A model generated the notes under the pieces. That model was not told the DNA's origin and did no database searches. It saw only the letters and a program-made list of their open reading frames with translations. This document shows positions 26,359 to 35,102 of a DNA stretch of 64,000 bases, piece after piece. Source of the DNA: Longimicrobium sp. GTDB taxonomy: Bacteria; Gemmatimonadota; Gemmatimonadetes; Longimicrobiales; Longimicrobiaceae. Within the stretch, counting starts at the first letter, position 1, and the number at the start of each line of letters is the position of its first letter. A program made the position numbers and the translations under genes. Location of the stretch: the NCBI GenBank assembly GCA_036389795.1, contig DASVWD010000234.1, positions 42,479 to 106,478 of the forward strand, written 5' to 3'.

Positions 26359-27189
26359 CTACGCCAGCCCCGTCGTCTCCGCGCTGACGTCCCACAGGCG
26401 GCGCGCGGCCTCGTCGTCGAGCGCGGCGGCCGAGGGGCGCACCGGGCGCTCGTCGATGCAGTACTCGCCCGAGAGCGCTTCGGCCTCCGGCGAGGCGGCG
26501 AGCCACACCGCCGTGCGCGCCCCCTCCTCGGGCGTGCGCATGCGGCGGCGCAGCAGCTTGAGCGGCGGGAAGCCGTCCAGCAGCAGGCTGGTGGCCACCA
26601 CGCCGGGGTGCATGGCGTTCGCCGTCACCCCGGTCCCGCGCGCGCGCCGCGCCAGCTCGCGGGTGAAGAGCACGTTGGCCAGCTTGCTCCGCGCGTACAT
26701 CGCCAGCCCGCGGTAGAAGCCGCGCTCCATCTGCAGGTCGTCCCAGCGCAGCCGCCCGTCGAAGTGCGAGTTGGAGCTGACGGCCACCACCCGCGCCGGC
26801 GCGCTCTCGGCCAGCCGCGCGAGCAGGAGGTGGGTGAGGAGGAAGGGCGCCAGGTGGTTCACCGCCCACTGGCGCTCGATCCCGTCCACGGTCTTCTTCC
26901 GCCGCCAGGAGAAGGTTGCCGCGTTGTTCACCAGCACGTGCACGCGCGGAAAGCGGCCCAGGATCTCCTCCGCCGCGCGCCGCACCTCCGCCTGCGCCGA
27001 GAGGTCCGCGAGCACGAGGTGGACGTCCGCGCCCGGCGCCTCGCGCGCGATCTCCGCGCGGGCCGCCTCCCCGCGCTCGCGGCTGCGCACCAGCAGGACG
27101 ACCGTGGCGCCCAGCCGCGCGAGCCCCGCCGCCGTAGCCTTGCCGATCCCCGCGCTGGCGCCCGTCACCACGCACACGCGCCCGCGCAT
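26359..27189 (-). CDS. short-chain dehydrogenase/reductase
   Basis: 276 residues. TGASAGIGKA is the Rossmann glycine motif, DLSAQAEV the cofactor-specificity region, NNAATFSW the NNA motif, VSSNSHF holds the catalytic Ser, and YARSKLAN the Tyr-x-x-x-Lys pair. It resembles retinol-dehydrogenase/WWOX-like SDRs; the substrate is unknown. The ATG overlaps the stop of the 432-residue gene (TGATG), so the two are translated together. Whether it is a functional part of the NTPase/SIR2 cluster or a metabolic passenger is open. Confidence 0.92.
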   Translation of the reverse strand: MRGRVCVVTGASAGIGKATAAGLARLGATVVLLVRSRERGEAARAEIAREAPGADVHLVLADLSAQAEVRRAAEEILGRFPRVHVLVNNAATFSWRRKKTVDGIERQWAVNHLAPFLLTHLLLARLAESAPARVVAVSSNSHFDGRLRWDDLQMERGFYRGLAMYARSKLANVLFTRELARRARGTGVTANAMHPGVVATSLLLDGFPPLKLLRRRMRTPEEGARTAVWLAASPEAEALSGEYCIDERPVRPSAAALDDEAARRLWDVSAETTGLA

Positions 27190-28487
27190 CAGGCGGGCGC
27201 CTGCGACTGCACGTTCGCCTGCGCCTGCGCCCGCGCCTGGGTGCGCAGGCCGTTGAGGAGCTCCCCGGGGCTCGCCGGCGCGACCACGAAGTGGCGCCGC
27301 GGCGTGGTGCGGGGAGGCGCGGGGTACAGGTCCACCCGCGGCAGGCTCGCCAGGGGTCCGCGCAGCGCGCGGCTGAGCGCGGGAGACTCCGCCCCGTCCG
27401 CGCCGACCTCGACGACCAGGTACGTCGTCCCGGCGGCGGCCGCCAGCGTGGGGAAGAAGTCGGGCGCCAGGCTCGTGAGCGCCGGCAGGTCGTCCGGTGC
27501 GACCATGACGGCGGCGAGCTCCCGGGGCGCTGGAAGCCACACGTCGTGGGACTGCGGGCCGGGGTCCGCGACGATCACCGCCGCCACCTCCGGCGTACGG
27601 GGAGGGAGCCCGCTCACGAACCGGGCGACGGCGTCCGTGGACCCCTCCGCCGGGTCCGGCGCAGCCTTCTTCACCTTCCTGGTGGGGCCGCGAAACCCCA
27701 TGGGATCGAGGGCGGGCAAGCCGAGCGCCCACAGCGCGGCGGCCCCCGCCCAGGCGGGCGGCGGGGGATCGGTGGACGGGAGATTCACTCCCATCCCACC
27801 CTGCACCAGCCTGCTCCACTCCCGGATCGTCATCTCCTCGGGGTTGATCCGCAGCCACGCTCCGGGCCCGGCTCTGGCCGCCTCGCAGGCGAGCTGCCTC
27901 AGGCCCGGGGGCAGGACGACCCGCTCGTGGAACAGGGCCAGCAGGCGCGGACTCCAGTCGGCCCAGGCTCCCGCCGTGTCGAGCGTTTTCGGCACGGCCT
28001 CCACGGCCTCGATGTCCTTCCGCACCAGCCGGAGCCAGTCCGCGGGGGTGCGAGGCTTCCGGAGCGAATAGCCCCTGGAGAGCTTCAGGTCCGGGTACGC
28101 TGCCGTGACGTCCTGCATCAGCCCTTTCAACCCTGCCGCCACGTCTGCCGACGACCGGAGCCTGAGCTCGAACCCTGCCGAAACGGCCTCCAGCCCGCGG
28201 TGGATGCGGACGCGCCGCTCTCCCTTCACCGCGAAGCCGACCGCCGCCCCCGCCACCAGCGCGCGGCCGATGGTGTCCGCCTCGCGCTCCAGCTTGCGGG
28301 CGTATTCCTGCACCAGGGCGATGTCGGTCTTCCGGCCGGTGGCGTCCGGGGCCGCGGAGTCCGCCTCCAGCCGCTTGAGCGCCGCCTCGACGGCCGGCCA
28401 CGCCGGAGACGTGCTCAGGATGCCGAGCCCGGTGGAGAGGAGCGAGAAGTCCAGCTCGGGGACCGGGGGGGAGGCTTCCGCCTTCAT
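27189..28487 (-). CDS. uncharacterised 432-residue protein of the NTPase cluster
   Basis: 432 residues with no signal peptide or clear membrane helix; I do not recognise any domain. It has a helical N-terminal half (KRLEADSAAPDATGRKTD, then an Ala-rich helix pair) and a mixed alpha/beta second half with two strand-rich blocks (EVAAVIVADPG, TTYLVVEVGADG). The tail is an Ala-Gln-Ala-Gln low-complexity stretch. It overlaps the NTPase gene by ATGA upstream and the SDR gene by TGATG downstream, so all three are translationally coupled. The tight coupling makes a physical partnership with the NTPase likely. Confidence 0.75.
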   Translation of the reverse strand: MKAEASPPVPELDFSLLSTGLGILSTSPAWPAVEAALKRLEADSAAPDATGRKTDIALVQEYARKLEREADTIGRALVAGAAVGFAVKGERRVRIHRGLEAVSAGFELRLRSSADVAAGLKGLMQDVTAAYPDLKLSRGYSLRKPRTPADWLRLVRKDIEAVEAVPKTLDTAGAWADWSPRLLALFHERVVLPPGLRQLACEAARAGPGAWLRINPEEMTIREWSRLVQGGMGVNLPSTDPPPPAWAGAAALWALGLPALDPMGFRGPTRKVKKAAPDPAEGSTDAVARFVSGLPPRTPEVAAVIVADPGPQSHDVWLPAPRELAAVMVAPDDLPALTSLAPDFFPTLAAAAGTTYLVVEVGADGAESPALSRALRGPLASLPRVDLYPAPPRTTPRRHFVVAPASPGELLNGLRTQARAQAQANVQSQAPA

Positions 28488-30712
28488 GCGGCCACCTCCC
28501 GCAGCGCCTGCTGGAACTGGCGGATGAAGCTCACCGCCGCATCCCACCCCGGCTCCACCTCGACCACGATCTGGTCCTCGCGAGCGGCGACCGGAAGCCC
28601 GGCGGTGGTGTAGCGCCACCGGAACCGTCCCTCGCCCTCGCCGGGCTCGAGCAGCGCGAGCATCTCCGTGGGCGCCTCCACCCGCAGCGCCTCGCGCACG
28701 GCGGCGCTCACCCGCGCCCGGCCGGTCCGCTCGCGGTGGTCGTCCCAGCGAGAGAATTCCGCCAGGAAGTGCTGGTCGTCGGCGAGCAGCCTGGCCACGG
28801 CGCGGACGTACGCCAGCAGGCGCCCGGCCTGCTCCACGGAGACGTGGTCCACCACCTCGTCGGGGCGGACCTCGTCGCGCCCGATGCGGGTCTCCAGGTA
28901 CGCCCGGAACTCGCCCGCCGCGGCGGCCTCGCCCAGGTCCAGGTCCCTCCCCGCCTTCCACATCCGCGCGGGGTAGTAGAGCGCGTCGTACACGAGCTGG
29001 CGCTGCAGCGGCTCGCGCTCCAGCAGCGCGGTGAGCTCCGGCCCGTCGAGGACGATCTCCACCGCGATCTGCGCCCGCAGGTCGAGCCGGTACGCCGGCG
29101 CGGTGCGCACCGCCCCCGGCGGCAGCGCCAGCGCGCCCCCGGGGCCGCGCCAGCGGGCGAGCACGCGCAGCACGTCGACGGTATGCATCTCGGCGCGGTG
29201 CAGCGCGATGTACTCCAGGATCTCCGCGTCGGCCCGGGCCTCGTCGCCCTCCCTCTGCAGCACCTGGCCCAGGTAGGCGTGCAGGTCGTCGGGGCGGTGG
29301 GCCACGAAGAGCTGGTGGCTGAAGTAGGTGTACTCCTTCGAGTACGGGTCCCTGCGGCTGCGCGCCTGCATCCCCTCGAAGTAGCTGCGGTCGGTGAGGA
29401 AGCAGAAGAACGCGCTCTCCGACACGAACTTCTTCAGGTGGGTGACCAGGTTCTCGATGTGCCGCGAGAGGTTGTCGACCTTGTCCAGCTCGTCGACCAC
29501 GAAGATCGGCGGGAGCCCGGCCGCGCGCAGCCGCTCCACGATGATCGGCAGCACGCGGTCCAGCGTCTGCACCGACAGGTCCATCACGAACTCGACCTCG
29601 CGGTCCATGCCGCGGCTGCGCGAGCGGGCGACGGAGTAGCGCAGCACCGCCGCCGCGCCCAGGGCGGTGGCCAGCCCGGCCGCCAGCGCGGCGACCGGCC
29701 CCCCCTTCGGGAGCACCCCTCCGCCCACGATCCCGCCGGTGAGCAGCGCCGCCAGCCCCTTCATCAGCTCCGTCCCCTTCTCGGCGCTGGCGACGCTCGC
29801 GCTCGTCTCGCTCCTGGCCGCGTCGGTCTCCTTCTCCTTCGCGGTCAGCGCGCCCGAGATGCGCCGGTACGCCTCGCAGACGCCGGCCAGCGCCAGCAGC
29901 TCGCGCGCGCCGCGGGAGTCGGGCTGCGCCGTCTTCGGCTGCGGGAACAGCACGCCGGAGGAGACGAAGTCGCCGCGCGCCCAGAACTCGCGCAGCCTCG
30001 CCGGGCGGATCCCCTCGAACAGCTCCACCTCGAGCTGCGCGGCCATCTCGGGGAGGTCGGCGTAGAGGCGGGGGCTGGAGCCGATCCGCTCCAGCGCGCG
30101 CTGCCGGTACGCCTCGGCGAAGGCCTGCGACGCCGCCCGGTGCAGCCCCAGCGTCACCTGGATCAGCGCGTTGGCGACGACCTCGCGCGCCCGGCCGGCC
30201 CCGGCGGCGGCGCCCTCGCCGTCCTTCCCGCCCGCCGCGCCGTCCTTCCCGGAGGCCGCCGCGCCGGGCTTCGGCTCCCCGCCGTCGGGCGACGCGTCGT
30301 CCTGCCGCGCTTCGGCTCCGGCGGGCCTGGCCCCGGCCTTCCCGCCGTCGGCGCCGGCGGGGGCGGGCTTCGCCGCGCCCGCGGCCCGGCCGTCCGCCGG
30401 GCGCGGGGCGGCGGCCGCCTCTCCCAGCAGGCTGGGGCCGGGGAGGAGCACGCGCAGGGGGCGGATGGTGGCGTTGGCCTTCGCGTACTCCTTCCAGAGG
30501 TCCAGGAAGGCGTGCTCCACCATGGTGGTCTTCCCCGAGCCGCGGTGGCCGGCGACCAGGAACGAGCGCCCGCGCGTCTGCCCCTCGCAGTAGCGGCGCA
30601 TCTCGTCCTGCAGCACGCGCGCGGCGTCGGAGCCCACCACCAGCACGCTGGTGTTGAGCGCGAACGACTCGGGGCTCAGCGGCTCGAGCGGGACGGCGAC
30701 CCTGATCGACAC
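28484..30712 (-). CDS. KAP-like P-loop NTPase with internal membrane insert
   Basis: 742 residues from a GTG at 30712. Walker A is GHRGSGKTT (55-63), and Walker B is PPIFVVDELDKVDN near residue 410. An Ala/Gly/Pro/Lys linker fills about 95-170. Between the Walker motifs there is a hydrophobic stretch (about 325-360) that could make two membrane helices. A membrane insert inside the P-loop domain is the defining feature of KAP NTPases, a family that includes the phage-exclusion protein PifA. The C-terminal 250 residues are unassigned. The membrane-protein gene lies 25 bp upstream and the 432-residue gene overlaps the 3' end. Confidence 0.78.
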   Translation of the reverse strand: MSIRVAVPLEPLSPESFALNTSVLVVGSDAARVLQDEMRRYCEGQTRGRSFLVAGHRGSGKTTMVEHAFLDLWKEYAKANATIRPLRVLLPGPSLLGEAAAAPRPADGRAAGAAKPAPAGADGGKAGARPAGAEARQDDASPDGGEPKPGAAASGKDGAAGGKDGEGAAAGAGRAREVVANALIQVTLGLHRAASQAFAEAYRQRALERIGSSPRLYADLPEMAAQLEVELFEGIRPARLREFWARGDFVSSGVLFPQPKTAQPDSRGARELLALAGVCEAYRRISGALTAKEKETDAARSETSASVASAEKGTELMKGLAALLTGGIVGGGVLPKGGPVAALAAGLATALGAAAVLRYSVARSRSRGMDREVEFVMDLSVQTLDRVLPIIVERLRAAGLPPIFVVDELDKVDNLSRHIENLVTHLKKFVSESAFFCFLTDRSYFEGMQARSRRDPYSKEYTYFSHQLFVAHRPDDLHAYLGQVLQREGDEARADAEILEYIALHRAEMHTVDVLRVLARWRGPGGALALPPGAVRTAPAYRLDLRAQIAVEIVLDGPELTALLEREPLQRQLVYDALYYPARMWKAGRDLDLGEAAAAGEFRAYLETRIGRDEVRPDEVVDHVSVEQAGRLLAYVRAVARLLADDQHFLAEFSRWDDHRERTGRARVSAAVREALRVEAPTEMLALLEPGEGEGRFRWRYTTAGLPVAAREDQIVVEVEPGWDAAVSFIRQFQQALREVAA

Positions 30713-30737
30713 GGGAGAATCGGCTCGGACTGGGAAT

Positions 30738-31550
30738 TCAGGGCTGCGAGGTGTCGGCCGCGGCGGCCGCGCTGTCGGGCGCCGCCGCGGCGGGCCGGGC
30801 GGCCGGCGGCCGGGACGGTGTGTCGGCCTGCGCGGCGCGCTGCTTCCCGGCGTCCGCGTCTTTCGCTTCGGCCGTCGCGAGCGCCTCCAGGTGCTGCACC
30901 GAGAGGACGGTGAGCATGGTGCCGAAGCCCAGCGCGGCCAGCAGGTACAGCCCCGCCGCGGGGACGCGCAGCCCCCCCAGGCCGCCCCCGAACCCGCCCC
31001 AGTGGCTTTCCAGCGCCACCGCGTGGCGCCGGGTCTCCATCACGAACATGGCCAGGAACACCAGGCTCACCGCCGCGAGTCCCAGCAGGAGGAGCTGCAG
31101 CAGCCCCCAGCCCGCGCCGGGGCCGGCCCGGGCGGCGGGCGCGCCGCCCGCCCACCAGAGGCCCCCGGCCAGCCCCGCCGCGAGGAGGGACACGGCGGCC
31201 ACGGCGTACACCAGCGCCCGCGCCGTCGCCTGCAGGGTGGTCCGGCCCAGCCACAGGGCGGCCGCCGTGGCGCCCGCGATCCCGAGAAACACGATCGAGA
31301 CCCACAGCGGCATCCCCGCCCGCCCGCCCGGGGACGCCGTGGCGGCGGTATCCCCGGCGGCGGTGTCCGCGGCGGACCGGAGCGCGGGCGCGGCCGCCCC
31401 GGCGCCGGCGGAGGTGTCGGGCGCGGCGGCGGTGTCCTGCGCGCCCTGCGCGTGCAGCGGCGGGACGAGCGCGCGCCCCGCCCCGTGCAGGGACGCGGCG
31501 GCGGCCAGGAGCGCGAGGAAGCGGCGGAACGGGGCTCGGCGGGGGAGCAT
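30738..31550 (-). CDS. multi-pass membrane protein with Asp-Thr repeat linker
   Basis: 270 residues. A signal-like N-terminus is followed by a linker with repeated DT pairs (APDTSAG, SAADTAAGDTAATA), then about four membrane helices (around 83-102, 112-134, 147-170 and 200-222) and a Pro/Ala/Asp-rich tail that again ends in DT. No family recognised. It is the first gene of the probable NTPase operon, 25 bp before the NTPase. The same DT-rich linker occurs in the membrane protein at 33544, which suggests the two are related in function. Confidence 0.72.
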   Translation of the reverse strand: MLPRRAPFRRFLALLAAAASLHGAGRALVPPLHAQGAQDTAAAPDTSAGAGAAAPALRSAADTAAGDTAATASPGGRAGMPLWVSIVFLGIAGATAAALWLGRTTLQATARALVYAVAAVSLLAAGLAGGLWWAGGAPAARAGPGAGWGLLQLLLLGLAAVSLVFLAMFVMETRRHAVALESHWGGFGGGLGGLRVPAAGLYLLAALGFGTMLTVLSVQHLEALATAEAKDADAGKQRAAQADTPSRPPAARPAAAAPDSAAAAADTSQP

Positions 31551-31673
31551 CGGAAGACGCGCGTCGGCGAAGGAAGACGGCGGGAGACGTCCGCTCTCGG
31601 AAAACGTCGGGGTACATGATGCGCCCGCACCGGCTCCGCCACAAGCGTTTCTTGCGGCGCCCGGGCCGGCCGC

Positions 31674-32594
31674 TCAGGCGCCGCCGCCTGCCCCGCTCTC
31701 CGCCCACAGCCAGCGCCCGCCCTCCAGCACCACCCGCACCTCTCCCGCGCGCTCCATCGCGGAGAGGAAGCCCAGGAGCGTGGCGCGGTTGAGCACGTAC
31801 GCGGCCGGCGCGTCCATCCGCATCCCGATCTCCGCGGCGAACTCGGCCAGCAGGTCCTCCGTCGCCGCCGGGCCGCGCCGCAGCCGCTCGCCCACCCAGG
31901 TGAAGCCGCGGTCCAGCGCCGCCAGGTTCGCCGCGATCGTCCCGCGCGGGTCGGCGAGCGCCTCGCCGTGGCCGGGGACGAACCACTCGGCGGAGAGGCC
32001 GCCCAGGAAGCCCAGCCGCTCCCGCCAGCGCGCGGCGTCCACCAGGTAGGGAATGCCGTGCTTCTCCAGCGCCTCGCGGCCGAAGAAGCCGTCCGCCGCG
32101 AAGAGGACGGGCCCGGCAGCGACGCCCACCTGCGCCAGGCTGTGCCCCGCCAGGTCCACCAGCTCCAGCGCGCGCCCGTCGATCGTCACCGTCTCGCCCG
32201 GGCGCACCACGTGGTCCACGGGCGAGGGCTCGGCCTGGAGGAACCTGTTGACCAGCCCGGAGACCGGCTCCGCGCCGCCGAAGAGGTAGACCGGCTCGTA
32301 GCGCGGCTCGCGGATCACCGCCTCCTCCACGGCGGGCGCGTAGACGGGGATTCCCAGCCGGCGGACGAGCTGGGCGTTGCCGCCGTGGTGGTCGGCGTGC
32401 GCGTGGGTGTTGAGGATGGCCACCAGCGGCCGCCCCAGCTCCTCCGCCGCGCGGACGATCCGGTTCGCCGCCCCTTTGTCCAGCCCGGTGTCGACCGCCA
32501 CGAGCCCGGTCTCCGTCTCCACCAGGCCGCTGTTGACGGCGCCCGGCAGGTAGTGGACGCCGGGGGCGAGGGTGACCCGGTCCACGCCCGTCAT
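31674..32594 (-). CDS. metallo-beta-lactamase-fold hydrolase
   Basis: 306 residues from the ATG at 32594. The metal motif is THAHADHHGG, with a later AGHSLAQVGV (His) and PGHGEAL. LFAADGFFG provides the bridging Asp. The C-terminal ~70 residues form a winged-helix-like region (VLNRATLLGFLSAMERAGEVRV). Such proteins hydrolyse thioesters or related bonds; the substrate is unknown. The start overlaps the stop of the HD-domain gene by ATGA. Confidence 0.9.
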   Translation of the reverse strand: MTGVDRVTLAPGVHYLPGAVNSGLVETETGLVAVDTGLDKGAANRIVRAAEELGRPLVAILNTHAHADHHGGNAQLVRRLGIPVYAPAVEEAVIREPRYEPVYLFGGAEPVSGLVNRFLQAEPSPVDHVVRPGETVTIDGRALELVDLAGHSLAQVGVAAGPVLFAADGFFGREALEKHGIPYLVDAARWRERLGFLGGLSAEWFVPGHGEALADPRGTIAANLAALDRGFTWVGERLRRGPAATEDLLAEFAAEIGMRMDAPAAYVLNRATLLGFLSAMERAGEVRVVLEGGRWLWAESGAGGGA

Positions 32595-33247
32595 CCCCCG
32601 TCCGCCGGCTCGTCGCGGCCCTCCCACTCGGCCAGGAAGCGCGCCACGAACTCCTCCAGGTAGCGGTGCCGCCCCTCGGCGATGCGGCGCGCGGCCGCGG
32701 TGTTCATCCGGTCGCGCAGCAGGAAGAGCTTCTCGTGGAAGTGGTTGAGCGTGGGGCTGGCGGTGGACTGGTACGCCGCGAAGCTGTCGTGCCGCTCGGG
32801 CGGGACGCCGGGGTCGTACAGCGGCCGCCCGCGGCTCCCCCCGTACGCGAACGCGCGCGCCACGCCGACGGCGCCCAGCGCGTCCAGCCGGTCGGCGTCC
32901 TGCACCACGCGGCCCTCCGGCGTCTCCATCGGCGTGGGCACCCCGGCGCCCTTGAACGACATCCCGGCGATGATGGACGAGACGTGCTCGACCACCGCGG
33001 GCTCGGCGCCCAGCCCCTCGAGCCACTCGCGCGCGGCGCGCGGCCCGGCCGCCAGGTCGCCGCCGTGGAACTTGTGGTCGGCCACGTCGTGCAGCAGCGC
33101 GGCCAGCTCGGTCACGTACGGGTCGGCGCCCTCCTCGCGCGCCAGCCGGAGCGCCGTCCGCCGCACCCGGTGCACGTGCCACCAGTCGTGCCCCGAGCCC
33201 TCCCCCTCCATCCGCCCGCGCACGAACGCCTCGGTGCGGGCGACCAC
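32591..33247 (-). CDS. HD-domain phosphohydrolase (YedJ-like)
   Basis: 218 residues from a GTG at 33247. GHDWWHVHRVRRTAL holds the first metal His-Asp and His, LHDVADHKF the HD motif, and QDADRLDALGAVGVARAFAYGG the conserved YedJ block. The family hydrolyses small phosphate esters or nucleotides. The frame stays open to an ATG at 33499, which would add an Ala/Pro-rich extension of 84 residues unlike the family; the internal GTG gives the usual length but has no good ribosome site. Translationally coupled to the MBL-fold gene. Confidence 0.87.
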   Translation of the reverse strand: MVARTEAFVRGRMEGEGSGHDWWHVHRVRRTALRLAREEGADPYVTELAALLHDVADHKFHGGDLAAGPRAAREWLEGLGAEPAVVEHVSSIIAGMSFKGAGVPTPMETPEGRVVQDADRLDALGAVGVARAFAYGGSRGRPLYDPGVPPERHDSFAAYQSTASPTLNHFHEKLFLLRDRMNTAAARRIAEGRHRYLEEFVARFLAEWEGRDEPADGG

Positions 33248-33543
33248 CCCGGCGCGGTCCGTCGGGTCCGCGGGCGCGGAGGCTGGGGCGTCCGCGCCCC
33301 GCACCTGTGGCGCAGGCGCATCTCCCGTGGACGGAGTGCGCGCCGCGGCGGCGCCGTCGTCTGGTCCCAAGTCGTTTCTCCGCAAAACATTTGCACCCGC
33401 CCGGCGGCCCGGGCGCGGACCCGGCGCCGAAGTTGCTGCCGGCACGGGGATCTTCGTCGTCGCCGGTCCCAAGATCCGTCTCCACCCGTCCCGCCGCAAC
33501 GGCCCTTCCGGCCGCCGGCCGTCCGCCCGAGCCCACTGCTCCC

Positions 33544-35031
33544 ATGTTCGGCCTCGAGATCCTCGACGTCATCCTCGGCCTGGTCTTCATCTACCTGCTG
33601 CTCAGCCTGATCGTCAGCGCCATCAACGAGTACCTGGCCTCCATGCTGAACAAGCGCGGCAAGGTGCTGATGGACGGGCTGCACCGGCTGCTGGTCGACA
33701 CCGGCCTGAAGGACGACTTCTTCCGGCACCCCCTGGTCCGCACCTACTTCCGCGACCGGGAGAGGCTGCTGGAGCACGAGGCGCGCATCGGCCGCAAGTG
33801 GCCCTTCGCCAAGACGCTGTACCGGTTCTTCACCTGGGCCTTCCGGCCGTCGGTCCGCGAGGCCCGCTACCCCTCGTACCTCCCCGCCCGCACCTTCGCC
33901 ATGGCGATGCTGGAGGTGGCGCAGCAGGCCGCGGCGAAGGCCGCCTCCGGTGCGGCGGGTGGCGGCGCGGCGGCGGGCGCGGTCTCCGGGGCGAACCCCG
34001 GCGGGGCGGGCGTGGCCGGCGGCGCCGGGACCCCGGCGCCCGCGCCCGCCGCCCCGACGATCGACTTCCACAAGATCCTGGAGGCGCTGCGGCGCGACGC
34101 GGGCGCGGACGTGACGGAGTTCGCCAAGCTGGAGCTGGCGACGGCGCTGGCGGGGAGCACGCTGGCGGCGGACGTGAGGGAGCGGCTGATCGACTGGACG
34201 CTGGGCGCCAGCAACGAGGCCCAGAAGCTCCACGACAGCCTGGAGGTGTGGTTCAACAACGCCATGGACCGCGTGTCGGGGGCGTACAAGCGCCACACGC
34301 AGTACGTACTGTTCTGGATCGGCGCGCTCCTGGCCGTGGCGCTGAACGCCGACACCATCGACCTGTGGCGGCGGCTCTCGACCGACGACGCGCTCCGCGA
34401 AGGGATCGCCACGCAGGCGGTGGCCACCTGGAAGAGCCTGGCCGCCGCCAACGCCGCCGCGCTCACCCGGGACTCCGCGGCCGCCGACACTGCTGTGTCC
34501 GACACCGCGGCGTCCGACACCGCGGGATCGGACACCGCCGCGGCCGACACGACGAACGCGAGCCCGGACACCGCGGCGGGGGGCGGCGCGGCGCCGGCAA
34601 ACCCGCTCGCCCGCGGGCTCGCGCCCCGCCGCACGCCGAACCAGGACTCGGCGAAGATCCTGCTCGACTCCGCCCTGGCGCAGCTCGACCGCACGCAGCT
34701 CGACCTGGGGTGGCGCGCGGAAGAGGTGACGGCGCTGGGACTGGTGCGGATCGACACGCTGAAGGCGGACGGCGGCGCCGCCGCGGCGGCGCCGGCGCGC
34801 ACGGCGTGGCGGCTGCAGTGGCCGTGGCGCTGGCACTGGAACACCTGGGCGTTCTGGAGCAAGCTGCTGGGGCTGACGCTCACCGCGCTGGCCCTGTCGA
34901 TGGGCGCGCCGTTCTGGTTCGACCTGCTGAAGAAGATCATCAACGTCCGCGCGGCCGGCCGGGCGCCGCACGAGCGGGCGGTCAGCCCCGAGGCCGGCGG
35001 CAAGCGCCCCGCCGACGTCGCCCCGAAGTGA
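33544..35031 (+). CDS. large membrane protein with Asp-Thr repeats
   Basis: 495 residues. The N-terminal helix is followed by SLIVSAINEYLASMLNKRGK, an opening seen in many uncharacterised bacterial inner-membrane proteins. Two further helices lie near 258-272 and 445-465. Between them is a linker of DTAVSDTAASDTAGSDT-type repeats (about 315-345) and a Gly/Ala-rich stretch near 135-165. Function unknown. The DT linker matches that of the 30738 gene, although the two are separated by the MBL/HD pair and lie on opposite strands. Confidence 0.75.
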   Translation: MFGLEILDVILGLVFIYLLLSLIVSAINEYLASMLNKRGKVLMDGLHRLLVDTGLKDDFFRHPLVRTYFRDRERLLEHEARIGRKWPFAKTLYRFFTWAFRPSVREARYPSYLPARTFAMAMLEVAQQAAAKAASGAAGGGAAAGAVSGANPGGAGVAGGAGTPAPAPAAPTIDFHKILEALRRDAGADVTEFAKLELATALAGSTLAADVRERLIDWTLGASNEAQKLHDSLEVWFNNAMDRVSGAYKRHTQYVLFWIGALLAVALNADTIDLWRRLSTDDALREGIATQAVATWKSLAAANAAALTRDSAAADTAVSDTAASDTAGSDTAAADTTNASPDTAAGGGAAPANPLARGLAPRRTPNQDSAKILLDSALAQLDRTQLDLGWRAEEVTALGLVRIDTLKADGGAAAAAPARTAWRLQWPWRWHWNTWAFWSKLLGLTLTALALSMGAPFWFDLLKKIINVRAAGRAPHERAVSPEAGGKRPADVAPK

Positions 35032-35052
35032 GCCTTTCCATCCGGCCGAGCA

Positions 35053-35083
35053 CGAAGGCCCGGGCGCGGAGCCCGGGCCTTCG
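35053..35083. terminator. bidirectional intrinsic terminator
   Basis: Stem CGAAGGCCCGGGC / GCCCGGGCCTTCG with a 5-nt loop, followed by TCTTT on the plus strand. It lies between the convergent membrane-protein and thioredoxin-fold genes. Confidence 0.8.
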
Positions 35084-35102
35084 TCTTTGCGGATCGATTC
35101 GC

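Noticed and set aside
24026..27175. Fusion of the SDR and SIR2 proteins in one 1049-codon frame
   Set aside because: The upstream 350 codons are a shifted frame of the SDR gene. A promoter, ribosome site and GTG start lie just before the SIR2 domain.
26359..27189. SDR as a certain component of the NTPase/SIR2 system
   Set aside because: SDRs are common metabolic genes. The TGATG overlap shows co-translation, not shared function, so I list it only as a possible member.
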